A stretch of 64,000 nt of DNA from Streptomyces candidus (GTDB lineage Bacteria > Actinomycetota > Actinomycetes > Streptomycetales > Streptomycetaceae): assembly GCF_014207445.1 (NCBI RefSeq), contig NZ_JACHEM010000009.1, positions 124,001-188,000 of the forward strand, in the 5' to 3' direction. Position numbers and translations under genes: made by a program. The notes under the pieces were generated by a model that was not told where the DNA came from, searched no databases, and was given only the letters and a program-made list of their open reading frames with translations. Of this stretch, positions 42,618 to 52,744 are shown piece after piece. How positions within the stretch are numbered: the stretch's first letter is position 1; every line of letters starts with the position of its first letter.

Positions 42618-42676
42618 CCCCCACTGCAGGACGGGTCCCGGTCACGGCTGGACGGGCAGGTTCTCATCGGACGGTC

Positions 42677-43681
42677 TCAGTGCGCGTCGGCGAGGTGCTG
42701 CGTGCCGATGCGCTTCCTGAAGACCCAGTACGTCCAGCCCTGGTAGAGCAGCACCAGCGGAGTGGCGATGGCTGCGCACCAGGTCATGATCTTCAGTGTG
42801 TACGGGCTGGACGAGGCGTTGGTGACGTTGAGGCTCCACGCCTCGTTCAGCGAGGACGGCATGACGTTCGGGAACAGCGCCAGGAACAGCATGGCGAACG
42901 CGGCCGCGATGGTCACGCCCGACAGTGCGAACGCCCATCCTTCGCGCCCCGCCGCCGTGCACACAAGGGCAACGGCAAGCGCCAGCACCGCTACGACCAG
43001 GGCGACAAGGCTGCTGGTACCGCCGCCCGTGTCGCGCTGGGTCCACACCAGGAAGACCAGCGCCAGCACAACCGCCACCGCGCCCAGCCGAAGCGCCAGG
43101 ACCCGTGCCCGTACCCGGATGTCCCCGAGCGTCTTGAGTCCCGCGAACACCGCGCCGTGGAAGGTGAACAGGGTGAGCGTGACCAGCCCACCCAGCAGGG
43201 CGTACGGGTGGAGCAGGTCGAGGAAGTTTCCGACGTATTCCATGTCCTTGTCGATCTTCACGCCTCGCACGATGTTCGCGAAGGCCACGCCCCACAGGAA
43301 GGCGGGCAGCAGCGAGGTCCAGAAGATCGCGTGTTCCCAGTTGGTCTGCCAGCGTTCCTCGGCCCGCTTGTGCCGGTACTCGAAGGCGACTCCGCGCACG
43401 ATCAGGCAGACCAGGATGAGCAGCAGCGGCAGATAGAAACCGCTGAAGAGGGTGGCGTACCACTCGGGGAAGGCGGCGAAGGTGGCACCGCCGGCGGTCA
43501 GCAGCCAGACCTCGTTGCCGTCCCAGACGGGTCCGATGGTGTTGATCAGGACCCGTCGTTCCTTGCGGTCCCTGGCGAGCAGTCTGGTCAGGACACCGAT
43601 CCCGAAGTCGAAGCCCTCCAGGAAGAAGTAGCCGATCCACAGGACGGCGATCAGGACGAACCAGACGTCATGGAGTTCCAC
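42677..43681 (-). CDS. cydB: Cytochrome bd ubiquinol/menaquinol oxidase subunit II
   Basis: This is 334 residues from GTG 43681 (GGGGAACTGCT upstream). It is an eight- to nine-helix membrane protein with the CydB start DVWFVLIAVLWIGYFFLEGFDFGIG and the conserved WDGNEVWLLTAGGATFAAFPEWYATLFSG region (landmarks). It ends WVFRKRIG. It pairs with CydA in the high-affinity terminal oxidase reducing oxygen to water with quinol. There are 16 bp between the cydA stop and this start. Confidence 0.95.
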   Translation of the reverse strand: MELHDVWFVLIAVLWIGYFFLEGFDFGIGVLTRLLARDRKERRVLINTIGPVWDGNEVWLLTAGGATFAAFPEWYATLFSGFYLPLLLILVCLIVRGVAFEYRHKRAEERWQTNWEHAIFWTSLLPAFLWGVAFANIVRGVKIDKDMEYVGNFLDLLHPYALLGGLVTLTLFTFHGAVFAGLKTLGDIRVRARVLALRLGAVAVVLALVFLVWTQRDTGGGTSSLVALVVAVLALAVALVCTAAGREGWAFALSGVTIAAAFAMLFLALFPNVMPSSLNEAWSLNVTNASSSPYTLKIMTWCAAIATPLVLLYQGWTYWVFRKRIGTQHLADAH

Positions 43682-43697
43682 AGCAGTTCCCCATTCC

Positions 43698-45206
43698 TCA
43701 GTACGAGAAGGCCATCGGCCGGTCGGGATCGCGGTCGTCGCCGCCGATCTTCGTGGGCGGATTGAGGTCGGCCTCGGTGAGCTCCGGGGGGCCGATTCTG
43801 ACGTACTTGATCATCAGCCTGACCTCGATCACGGCAAGCACCGCGTACAGGCTGGTGAAGACGAGCATCGAGGTGAGGACCTCGCCCTGCGAGACGCCGG
43901 GGGAGACAGCCGCGGAGGTCTTCAGGACGCCGTAGACGACCCAGGGCTGGCGTCCCATCTCGGTGAAGATCCAGCCCCACGAGCTGGCGATCAGCGGGAA
44001 GAGCATGGTCCACAGCGCGACGACCCAGTACAGGGAGGCGAGGCGGGGGCTGAGCACCTTCGTGCGGAAGAGCACCAGGTTCGGCACCTCGTCCTCGCCG
44101 GTCCGCAGCCCCGGTGGCAGCAGGAACCTCTTCCTGGTCAGCCACAGACCTAGCAGTCCGAGACCGAAGGACGCCATGCCGAAGCCGATCATCCAGCGGA
44201 AGCCCCAGTAGGCGACGGGGATGTTGGGCCGGTAGTCGCCGGGCCCGTACTTCTCCTGCGCGGCCTTGTTGAGTTCGTTGATGCCCGGCACGTACTCGGT
44301 GAAGTTGTCGTGAGCGAGGAAGGACAGCACGCCGGGGATCTCGATGGTGACCCGGTTGTGGCCCTTGTCGACGTCGCCGATCGCGAAGACGGAGAACGGG
44401 GCGGGCGCCTCGCCCTCCCAGAGGGCTTCGGCGGCGGACATCTTCATGGGCTGCTGCCTGTACATGACCTTGCCGAGCATGTCGCCGCTGATCGCGGTCA
44501 TCAGACCGGCGATCACCACCGTGACCAGCCCGAGCCGGAGCGAGGTGCGCATCACCCCGATGTGCTTTCTGCGGGCCAGGTGAAAGGCGGCTATGCCGAC
44601 CATGAAGGCACCACCGACCAGGAAGGCGGCGGTGATGGTGTGGAAGAACTGGTTGAGCGCGGTGTCCTGGGTGAGGACCTTCCAGAAGTCGGTGAGCTCG
44701 GCGCGCCCGCGCTCCTTGTTGATCCGGAAGCCGACCGGGTGCTGCATCCAGGAATTGGCCGCGAGGATGAAGTACGCGGAGAGGACGGTGCCTATCGACA
44801 CCAGCCATATGCAGGCCAGGTGGATCTTCTTCGGCAGCTTGTCCCAGCCGAAGATCCACAGCCCGATGAAGGTCGATTCGAAGAAGAACGCGATCAGTGC
44901 TTCGAAGGCGAGCGGCGCACCGAAGATGTCGCCGACGAAGCGGGAGTAGTCGGACCAGTTCATCCCGAACTGGAACTCCTGCACGATGCCGGTGACGACC
45001 CCCATCGCGATGTTGATGAGGAAGAGCTTGCCCCAGAACTTGGTCGCCTTGAGGTACTTCTCCTTGTTGGTCCGCACCCAGGCGGTCTGCAGGCCGGCGG
45101 TGAGCGCGGCGAGCGAGATCGTCAGGGGGACGAACAGGAAGTGATAGACGGTGGTGATACCGAACTGCCATCGCGCCAGGGTCTCTGGCGCCAGAGCCAG
45201 GTCCAC
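43698..45206 (-). CDS. cydA: Cytochrome bd oxidase subunit I
   Basis: This is 502 residues. GTG 45206 has AAGGAGCGACGAC directly upstream. It has nine helices and an N-terminal haem His in RWQFGITTVYHFLFVPLTIS. The haem/quinol-site segment is FEALIAFFFESTFIGLWIFGWDKLP, the Q-loop is NKGH-like, and the signature is EMGRQPWVVYG. The Q-loop is the short form common in actinobacteria and Bacillus. It is the first gene of the cydA-cydB-cydDC operon, probably repressed by Rex at the operator 45289-45304 when NADH/NAD+ is low. Confidence 0.96.
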   Translation of the reverse strand: MDLALAPETLARWQFGITTVYHFLFVPLTISLAALTAGLQTAWVRTNKEKYLKATKFWGKLFLINIAMGVVTGIVQEFQFGMNWSDYSRFVGDIFGAPLAFEALIAFFFESTFIGLWIFGWDKLPKKIHLACIWLVSIGTVLSAYFILAANSWMQHPVGFRINKERGRAELTDFWKVLTQDTALNQFFHTITAAFLVGGAFMVGIAAFHLARRKHIGVMRTSLRLGLVTVVIAGLMTAISGDMLGKVMYRQQPMKMSAAEALWEGEAPAPFSVFAIGDVDKGHNRVTIEIPGVLSFLAHDNFTEYVPGINELNKAAQEKYGPGDYRPNIPVAYWGFRWMIGFGMASFGLGLLGLWLTRKRFLLPPGLRTGEDEVPNLVLFRTKVLSPRLASLYWVVALWTMLFPLIASSWGWIFTEMGRQPWVVYGVLKTSAAVSPGVSQGEVLTSMLVFTSLYAVLAVIEVRLMIKYVRIGPPELTEADLNPPTKIGGDDRDPDRPMAFSY

Positions 45207-45288
45207 GTCGTCGCTCCTTACGTCACCGCAGCAACAGCGGCACTTTGCCCCTTTAATCCCATAGGTAATGGGATGAACGGGACGCGCT

Positions 45289-45304
45289 TGTGAACGCGTT
45301 CACA
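45289..45304. promoter_or_regulatory. Rex operator (ROP) upstream of cydA
   Basis: TGTGAACGCGTTCACA is a perfect 16-bp palindrome matching the known S. coelicolor Rex box (TGTGAACNNNTTCACA). It is centred about 90 bp upstream of the cydA start. A further half-site-like ATTCACAAGC follows. A small hairpin ATCCCAT/ATGGGAT (45256-45274) lies between it and the gene. Confidence 0.92.
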
Positions 45305-45340
45305 TTCACAAGCATTATGTCGCACGTCTTTTCGGGGTCC

Positions 45341-45360
45341 TCCAGGGGGGTCCCCCTGGA
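45341..45360 (-). terminator. Tight GC-rich hairpin, possible terminator of the aminotransferase gene
   Basis: TCCAGGGGGG/TCCCCCTGGA is almost a perfect inverted repeat with virtually no loop. It lies about 135 bp past the stop at 45496 on the minus strand and upstream of the cyd promoter. Its role is uncertain. Confidence 0.4.
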
Positions 45361-45495
45361 AACCGCCGATGCCCCCACGGGCCGCATCAGGGCTCACAGG
45401 GGCACCGGAAGTCACAGCCGAACCCACAGCACGACCGGCGACAACGAAGAGCGCTTCACCGGCGGGGCCGCAGCCCAGCCCGGCCGGCAGAAGCA

Positions 45496-46602
45496 TTAGA
45501 GCTCCTTGCGGAACTCCTCCGCCGCCTTCAGGAACAGATCGTTCGCCTCGGTCTCGCCGATCGTCACCCGCACCCCCTCGCCCGCGAACGGCCGGACCAC
45601 GACGCCGGCCCGGTCGCACGCCGCCGCGAAGTCGGTCGTGCGGTCCCCCAGCCGCAGCCACACGAAGTTCGCCTGCGTCTCCGGCACCGTCCACCCCTGG
45701 CCGACCAGCGCCTCGTAGACCCGCGTGCGCTCACCCACCAGCGCGTCCACCCGCTCCAGCAGCGCGCTCTCGGAACGCAGCGAGGCGACCGCGGCCTCCT
45801 GGGCGATCTGGCTCACGCCGAACGGGACGGCCGTCTTGCGCAGCGCCGCCGCCACCGGCTCGTGCGCCACCGCGAAGCCGACCCGGAGCCCGGCCAGACC
45901 GTACGCCTTGGAGAAGGTACGCAGCACCGCCACGTTCGGACGGTCCCGGTGGAGCTCGATGCCGTCGGGCACCTGCTCGTCGCGGATGAACTCCCGGTAC
46001 GCCTCGTCCAGTACGACCAGCACGTCCCCCGGCACCCGGTCCAGGAAGCGCTCCAGTTCCGCCCTGCGCACGACGGTGCCGGTGGGGTTGTTGGGGTTGC
46101 AGACGAAGATCAGCCGGGTCCGCTCGGTAATCGCGGCCGCCATCGCCTCCAGGTCGTGCACGTCGCCGTCGGTCAGCGGCACCGGGACCGCGGTGGCCCC
46201 GCTGACCTGCGTGATGATCGGATACGCCTCGAACGACCGCCACGCGTAGATGACCTCGTCGCCCGGCCCCGAGGTCGCCTGGAGCAGGGACTGCGCGACG
46301 CCGACCGAGCCCGTGCCGGTGGCCAGGTGGGATACGGGAACCCCGAAGCGTGCGGCGAGCTCCTCCATCAGACCCGTGCAGGCCATGTCCGGGTAGCGGT
46401 TGAAGCCGCCGGCCGCCTCGACCGCACGCTCCATGACGCCCGGCAGGGGAGGGAAGGGGTTCTCGTTGGAGGACAGCTTGTACGCCGTCGGCCCGTCGGC
46501 GTCGGCGGCAGCGGCCGGCTTGCCGGGCTTGTACGTGGGGATGCCGTCCAGCACCGCGCGCAGTCGGGGGTGCGCCTCGCTCGTACCGTTCGTCTCGCTC
46601 AC
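45496..46602 (-). CDS. HisC-like aminotransferase (histidinol-phosphate / aromatic amino acid type)
   Basis: This is 368 residues from GTG 46602, with GAGGAGGACCTTCA directly upstream. It is a PLP fold-type I enzyme: YKLSSNENPFPPLPGV start, CNPNNPTGTV (PLP contacts), DEAYREFIRDEQ (Asp) and the Schiff-base Lys in RTFSKAYGLAGLRVGFA. It is either a second histidinol-phosphate aminotransferase or an aromatic aminotransferase (PatA/Pat type). No his genes flank it, which favours the latter. It is oriented towards the cyd operon and stands alone. Confidence 0.85.
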   Translation of the reverse strand: MSETNGTSEAHPRLRAVLDGIPTYKPGKPAAAADADGPTAYKLSSNENPFPPLPGVMERAVEAAGGFNRYPDMACTGLMEELAARFGVPVSHLATGTGSVGVAQSLLQATSGPGDEVIYAWRSFEAYPIITQVSGATAVPVPLTDGDVHDLEAMAAAITERTRLIFVCNPNNPTGTVVRRAELERFLDRVPGDVLVVLDEAYREFIRDEQVPDGIELHRDRPNVAVLRTFSKAYGLAGLRVGFAVAHEPVAAALRKTAVPFGVSQIAQEAAVASLRSESALLERVDALVGERTRVYEALVGQGWTVPETQANFVWLRLGDRTTDFAAACDRAGVVVRPFAGEGVRVTIGETEANDLFLKAAEEFRKEL

Positions 46603-46991
46603 TGAAGGTCCTCCTCGACCGTACGTACCGCCAATACTGCTCACCCTATGAGGATTGGGCGGCGCTGCGAAGGGGCTGCCGAAGGACGCTTCACCGGCCG
46701 GCCGGGACCTCCCGGAGGGCGCGAGCGGCAAGGGGCGCGCTCTCTCCGTGTTTGCGCGCCGGTGGCTCACGCCGTGGCGCGCGTCCCTCGAAGTGGTGAG
46801 TTGAGACCTCCCCGAAATATCCGCCAGCCACCGGGCCCGGACCGCATGCCGGAGGACTTCACGCCGAAGTGGCGACAACTCCCGCCGTTTCCATGGTCAT
46901 TGAGCGCGTAGACCCATGCAGAAACGTGCCTGCTAATCGGCGCATATGCGCGAAGGCCAACCAGTGCTCCGCGCCCTACTATCGGCTCGCC
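46603..46991. other. Divergent intergenic region between aminotransferase and LacI genes
   Basis: These 389 bases hold no gene I can support. The left end holds the aminotransferase ribosome site. At the right end TACTAT (46977-46982) lies nine bases before the LacI-family ATG and may be its -10 box. I see no clear LacI-type palindrome. Confidence 0.45.
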
Positions 46992-48113
46992 ATGACAGCA
47001 GCAGGGAAGCATCAGGTGAGCCGGACCGAGACACCCCGGCGAGGCAGTCGGCCAGGACGCGCGGGCATCCGGGATGTTGCCGCCGCGGCCGGCGTCTCCA
47101 TCACGACTGTCTCCGACGCCCTCAACGGCAAGGGCCGGCTCCCGGACGCCACCCGCAGCCATGTCCGCGAGGTCGCCGACCGGCTGGGCTACCGCCCGTC
47201 GGCCGCGGCCCGAACCCTCCGTACCGGCAAGTCGGGCCTCATCGGTCTGACCGTCACCACGTACGGGGATGAACCTTTCACCTTCACCGAATTCGCGTAC
47301 TTCGCGGAGATGGCCAGAGCCGCGACCTCGGCCGCGCTCGCCCGCGGCTACGCCCTCGTCATCCTCCCCGCGTCCTCCCGGCACAGCCCCTTCGACGTGT
47401 GGCAGAACGTCGCGCTCGACGGGACCGTCGTCATCGACCCCTCCGACGACGACCAGGTCGTCACCGAACTCATGCGCCAGGGCCTGCCTGTCGTCTCCGA
47501 CGGACGCCCGTCCGGCGACCTCCCGGTCACCGCCTGGGTCGACAACGACCACGAGGCCGCCGTACTCGAACTCCTCGACCATCTCGCCGACGCCGGCGCC
47601 CGGCGCATCGGCCTGCTCACCGGAACCACCACCGACACCTACACCCGGCTCTCCACCACCGCCTATCTGCGCTGGTGCGAGCGCGTCGGACAGGACCCGG
47701 TGTACGAGTCCTACCCGGCGCACGACCCGTGTGCGGGCGCCGTCGCAGCCGACCGGCTGCTCGCCCGGCCGGACCGGCCGGACGCCGTGTACGGGCTCTT
47801 CGACCCCAACGGCACCGACCTCCTGGCCGCCGCCCGCCGCTACGGGCTGCGGGTTCCCGAGGACCTGCTGCTCGTCTGCTGTTCGGAGTCGACCGTGTAC
47901 GCGAGCACCGAGCCGCCCATCACCACGCTCTCGCTCAAGCCCCGACGGATCGGCACCGCCGTCGTCCAGCTCCTCATCGACGCCATCGAGGGACTGAACA
48001 CCGGGCAACCCGTCGAACAGGTGATACCGACCGAACTCATCATCCGTACCTCGTCCCAGCGACGCCCACCGCGCACCACGGTGAGCGCCCCGCGCTCGCC
48101 CTCGGGGGACTGA
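46992..48113 (+). CDS. LacI-family transcriptional regulator
   Basis: This is 373 residues from ATG 46992; a GTG at VSRTETP is possible. The N-terminal LacI helix-turn-helix is at about 25-75 (IRDVAAAAGVSITTVSDALNGKGRLPDATRSHVREVADRLGYRPSAAARTLRTG by landmarks), including the hinge helix. The periplasmic-binding-like effector domain is at about 85-350 (LIGLTVTTYGDEPFTFTEFAYF; DGTVVIDPSDDD; RRIGLLTGTTTDTYTRL). The ligand is unknown, and no sugar transport gene is adjacent, so it probably acts on itself or on distant genes. Confidence 0.9.
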   Translation: MTAAGKHQVSRTETPRRGSRPGRAGIRDVAAAAGVSITTVSDALNGKGRLPDATRSHVREVADRLGYRPSAAARTLRTGKSGLIGLTVTTYGDEPFTFTEFAYFAEMARAATSAALARGYALVILPASSRHSPFDVWQNVALDGTVVIDPSDDDQVVTELMRQGLPVVSDGRPSGDLPVTAWVDNDHEAAVLELLDHLADAGARRIGLLTGTTTDTYTRLSTTAYLRWCERVGQDPVYESYPAHDPCAGAVAADRLLARPDRPDAVYGLFDPNGTDLLAAARRYGLRVPEDLLLVCCSESTVYASTEPPITTLSLKPRRIGTAVVQLLIDAIEGLNTGQPVEQVIPTELIIRTSSQRRPPRTTVSAPRSPSGD

Positions 48114-48368
48114 CGCGGCGGGCCGCGGGCGCCGGGACGGGTCGATCGCGGGGAGCCGCCCCGGAATCCGTACCGGCCGGGCACTGGTACTGATCTCCGC
48201 AATCCGGGCGAAACCATCAGTGAACTGCGGGTGTACGCGGATTCACCACCCCTGGTGCCTCACACAGCACGGGCCGCATTCCTATGATGGGCGCACGACA
48301 CGGCGGACCACCCGAGACCCGGTGGGAATTCCAAGGTGTACGGCGGTGCGACGGTGGTGGAGGGGTCA

Positions 48369-49631
48369 ATGACTCAGGGGGCCGGTCAGGGACCCGCGGT
48401 GCGGACGGCGACGGTGCGGGACTTCCGGGTGCCTCCGTACGCGCAGGCACCCGTGGCGACGCCGTACGACACCGAGTCGGCGTACGACACGGAGCAGGCG
48501 TACGGCACGAAGCCGCCGCACGGTGCGGAACAGGCATACGGCGAAGGACACGCGTACGGCGGCCGTCAGGCATACGTACCGAACCAGGCGTACGGCGCCC
48601 CGCAGGCGTACGGGGAGCAGCAGCCCCACGACGGCCAGCAGGCGTACGGCGCGGACGCGTTCGGCGACGCCGGCGAGGAGCCCGAGGGCTACACGCCCAC
48701 CCAGCGCGACCTCCCGGTGATAAGCCGGGACGACCAGGGCGGCCCCGGCGACACCCTGCGCATCCCGCAGCCCGACATGTCCGCCGCCCAGGAGGGCGAA
48801 GGGCTGGGCCCGCTGTTCGTCGTCGGCGATGTGCACGGCTACCTGGTCGAGCTCCTCGACGCCCTGCACGAGCAGGGACTGATCGACGACGAGGGTCACT
48901 GGGCGGCAGGCAACGCCCGGCTGTGGTTCCTCGGCGACTTCACCGACCGCGGCCCCGACGGCATCGGCGTCATCGACCTCGTGATGCGCCTCTCCGCGGA
49001 AGCGGCGGCGGCCGGCGGCTACTGCAAGGCGCTGATGGGCAACCACGAGCTGCTGCTGCTCGGCGCCCGGCGCTTCGGCGACACCGCCGTCAGCTCCGGA
49101 GCGGGCACCGCCACGTTTCAGGCCGCCTGGCTGCTCAACGGCGGTCAGAAGTACGACATGGAACGCCTCCAGGACGTCCACCTCCAGTGGATGGCCCGGC
49201 TGGACGCGGTGGCACTGGAGGACGGGCACCTCCTGACCCACTCCGACACCACCGCCTACCTGGACTACGGCAGCACCATCACGGACGTCAACGACACGGT
49301 GCACGACATCCTCACGCGCAACGACGCGGACGAATGCTGGGACGTCTTCCGCAAATTCACCAAGCGATTCGCTTTCCGTGACGAAGGCGGTGCCAATGCC
49401 GTACGGGAACTGCTCGCCGCATATGGCGGCGAGCGCATCGTGCACGGTCACAGCCCCATTCCCTACCTTCTGGGCGAGGTGGGGGGCGAGGACGCCGGAG
49501 ACGGAGAGGGCAGCTCGGGGCCGGTCGTGGAGGGTCCGCACGTCTACGCGGACGGACTCGCGATCGCCATGGACGGCGGAGTGACCATGGCCGGAAAGCT
49601 TCTGGTGGTGCAACTCCCGCTGAATGACTGA
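48369..49631 (+). CDS. Metallophosphatase (calcineurin-like) with Tyr-rich repeat tail
   Basis: This is 420 residues. ATG 48369 follows GGTGGAGGGGTCA. The N-terminal 110 residues are low-complexity with repeated QAYG/AYDTE/AYGGRQAY units. The metallophosphoesterase core (about 145-360) has GDVHGY, GDFTDRGPDG, GNHELLLLG, THSDTTAY and HGHSPIPYLLG, giving a complete di-metal site. It resembles bacterial PP1-like Ser/Thr phosphatases (PrpA/ApaH group), so protein or dinucleotide phosphatase activity is possible. The tail may mediate multivalent contacts. Confidence 0.86.
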   Translation: MTQGAGQGPAVRTATVRDFRVPPYAQAPVATPYDTESAYDTEQAYGTKPPHGAEQAYGEGHAYGGRQAYVPNQAYGAPQAYGEQQPHDGQQAYGADAFGDAGEEPEGYTPTQRDLPVISRDDQGGPGDTLRIPQPDMSAAQEGEGLGPLFVVGDVHGYLVELLDALHEQGLIDDEGHWAAGNARLWFLGDFTDRGPDGIGVIDLVMRLSAEAAAAGGYCKALMGNHELLLLGARRFGDTAVSSGAGTATFQAAWLLNGGQKYDMERLQDVHLQWMARLDAVALEDGHLLTHSDTTAYLDYGSTITDVNDTVHDILTRNDADECWDVFRKFTKRFAFRDEGGANAVRELLAAYGGERIVHGHSPIPYLLGEVGGEDAGDGEGSSGPVVEGPHVYADGLAIAMDGGVTMAGKLLVVQLPLND

Positions 49632-49812
49632 GGGTGACGAGGGAAGACATACAGCCTACGAGCTCGCTCCGGGCTCCGGGCCAATTTCCTCAAACCCCCT
49701 GTCACCCCGTGCCGTAGGCGCTCTACCATCGGGTTATCCGTAGCAGGCTCTCCTCCGTTTCCGCCCAATTACCCGACCGACGCGGGAATTCGGCCCTACG
49801 GAGTATCGGGGG

Positions 49813-50646
49813 ATGCACATGAACAGCGTTCCGCACCTGCTGGCCGAGGACCGCCCCGAGTTCGAGCGGACCCTCGACGAAGCACTGCGCACCGCCCACG
49901 AACATCCGGAAATCGCCGCGCTGGGCGGCCGGCTCAACAGCGAGCAGCTGCGCACCGCCGCACTCAACGCCCGGGAGATCATCGCCGGGCACGCCTCGGC
50001 CGAGTACGACCACTACGTGAAGGTGCGGGGCGATCTCCGCGCCCCCTCCCTGCCTGCGGCGGGCGCCCTGCTTCCGGCGGACATGAGCGAGAAGGCGGAG
50101 GCCTCGGGAGCGGGAGCCGTCGCCGTACTGGCCGTTCTGACGCCCGTACTGGCCGGCGTGGCCGCGGTGGTACTGCTGCTCGTCGGTTTTCTGCTGCGCC
50201 TGATCACGCCCGAACCGGCCGTCGCGGAGGCCCTGGTGACCGCCGGGTGGGTGTTCGGCGCGCTCGCCGCGGCAGGACTGCTCGGCGCGGCCATCGGACT
50301 GCTCATCACCGCACTGCGCAACGGCTCGACCGCGCTGCCGGTGGCCCGGCACACCGCCGGCACGGAGGAGATCGACCGGGCCAGGGAGGCCTGGAAGCAC
50401 GCCCTGCTGGAGCGCGGCATCATCCCCTTCCTGCGCGACGCGCTCACCAGCCCGTCAGCGGACCAGGAACCGGACTCCGGGCCTCCCCGGCGGACCGGCC
50501 GCATCCCCGGTCTCGGTTACTCCCGTCCGGACTTCAGCAGTCCGAGCGAGAACAACGCCCACAACGGGCACAAGACCCGGCCCAGCTACTCCAGCCCGGA
50601 CTTCTCCAGTCCCGACTACGGCGGCCCGGACCACACACCGGAGTGA
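49813..50646 (+). CDS. Two-helix membrane protein of unknown function
   Basis: This is 277 residues. ATG 49813 follows GGGGG; ATG 49819 is the alternative. A cytoplasmic N-terminal helical part (1-95) is followed by two transmembrane helices (about 97-125, GAVAVLAVLTPVLAGVAAVVLLLVGFLL; about 138-165, TAGWVFGALAAAGLLGAAIGLLI landmarks). An amphipathic segment with ERGIIPFLRDAL and a disordered tail with repeated YSSPDFSSPDY-type units follow. It appears restricted to streptomycetes and relatives as far as I can tell. No function is assigned. Confidence 0.75.
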   Translation: MHMNSVPHLLAEDRPEFERTLDEALRTAHEHPEIAALGGRLNSEQLRTAALNAREIIAGHASAEYDHYVKVRGDLRAPSLPAAGALLPADMSEKAEASGAGAVAVLAVLTPVLAGVAAVVLLLVGFLLRLITPEPAVAEALVTAGWVFGALAAAGLLGAAIGLLITALRNGSTALPVARHTAGTEEIDRAREAWKHALLERGIIPFLRDALTSPSADQEPDSGPPRRTGRIPGLGYSRPDFSSPSENNAHNGHKTRPSYSSPDFSSPDYGGPDHTPE

Positions 50647-50694
50647 CGACGGCCCGGGCCCCGGAGCGAAAAAGCCCGGGTCCGGACCGCACAG

Positions 50695-50748
50695 CGGAGT
50701 GCCGGTGGTCCGGTCCACGAGCCGAACAACCCGGAACCACCGACTCCG
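50695..50748. terminator. Bidirectional terminator between convergent genes
   Basis: A 17-pair hairpin with small bulges (50695-50713 with 50731-50748) sits between the membrane-protein gene (plus) and thiC (minus). A second short inverted repeat CCCGGGC/GCCCGGG (about 50653-50680) precedes it. Confidence 0.7.
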
Positions 50749-50775
50749 CTTCTCCTTGGGAACGTTCGCCCGACG

Positions 50776-52542
<1,767 letters not shown>

Positions 52543-52550
52543 GAGACCTA

Positions 52551-52665
52551 CTCCCTACGCCGGCATTACCCGGTAACAGGTTCGGCGGTCGACGCAGCCT
52601 TTTCCGTACCCATGTGTACGGAGGTCAGCGCCCTCTCAGCCCGGTGCTCCGAGCTCCCGCGTGTG
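52551..52665 (-). promoter_or_regulatory. TPP riboswitch (thi box) controlling thiC
   Basis: On the minus strand the leader contains GCTGAGAGGGCGCTGACC (the CUGAGA core), a P3-like hairpin CGTACACATGGGTACG, then GAACCTGTTACCGGGTAATG and GCCGGCGTAGGGAG, the universally conserved thi-box elements in order. The 3' end GGGAG lies nine bases before the thiC ATG, so ligand binding can hide the ribosome site. Confidence 0.96.
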
Positions 52666-52744
52666 CAAAAGGTTTGACCCCACGCTAACGCCCCTACGGC
52701 CGCGCTGAACAGAGGGCCCCCGACGTTCTTGCGATGATCGGGCG

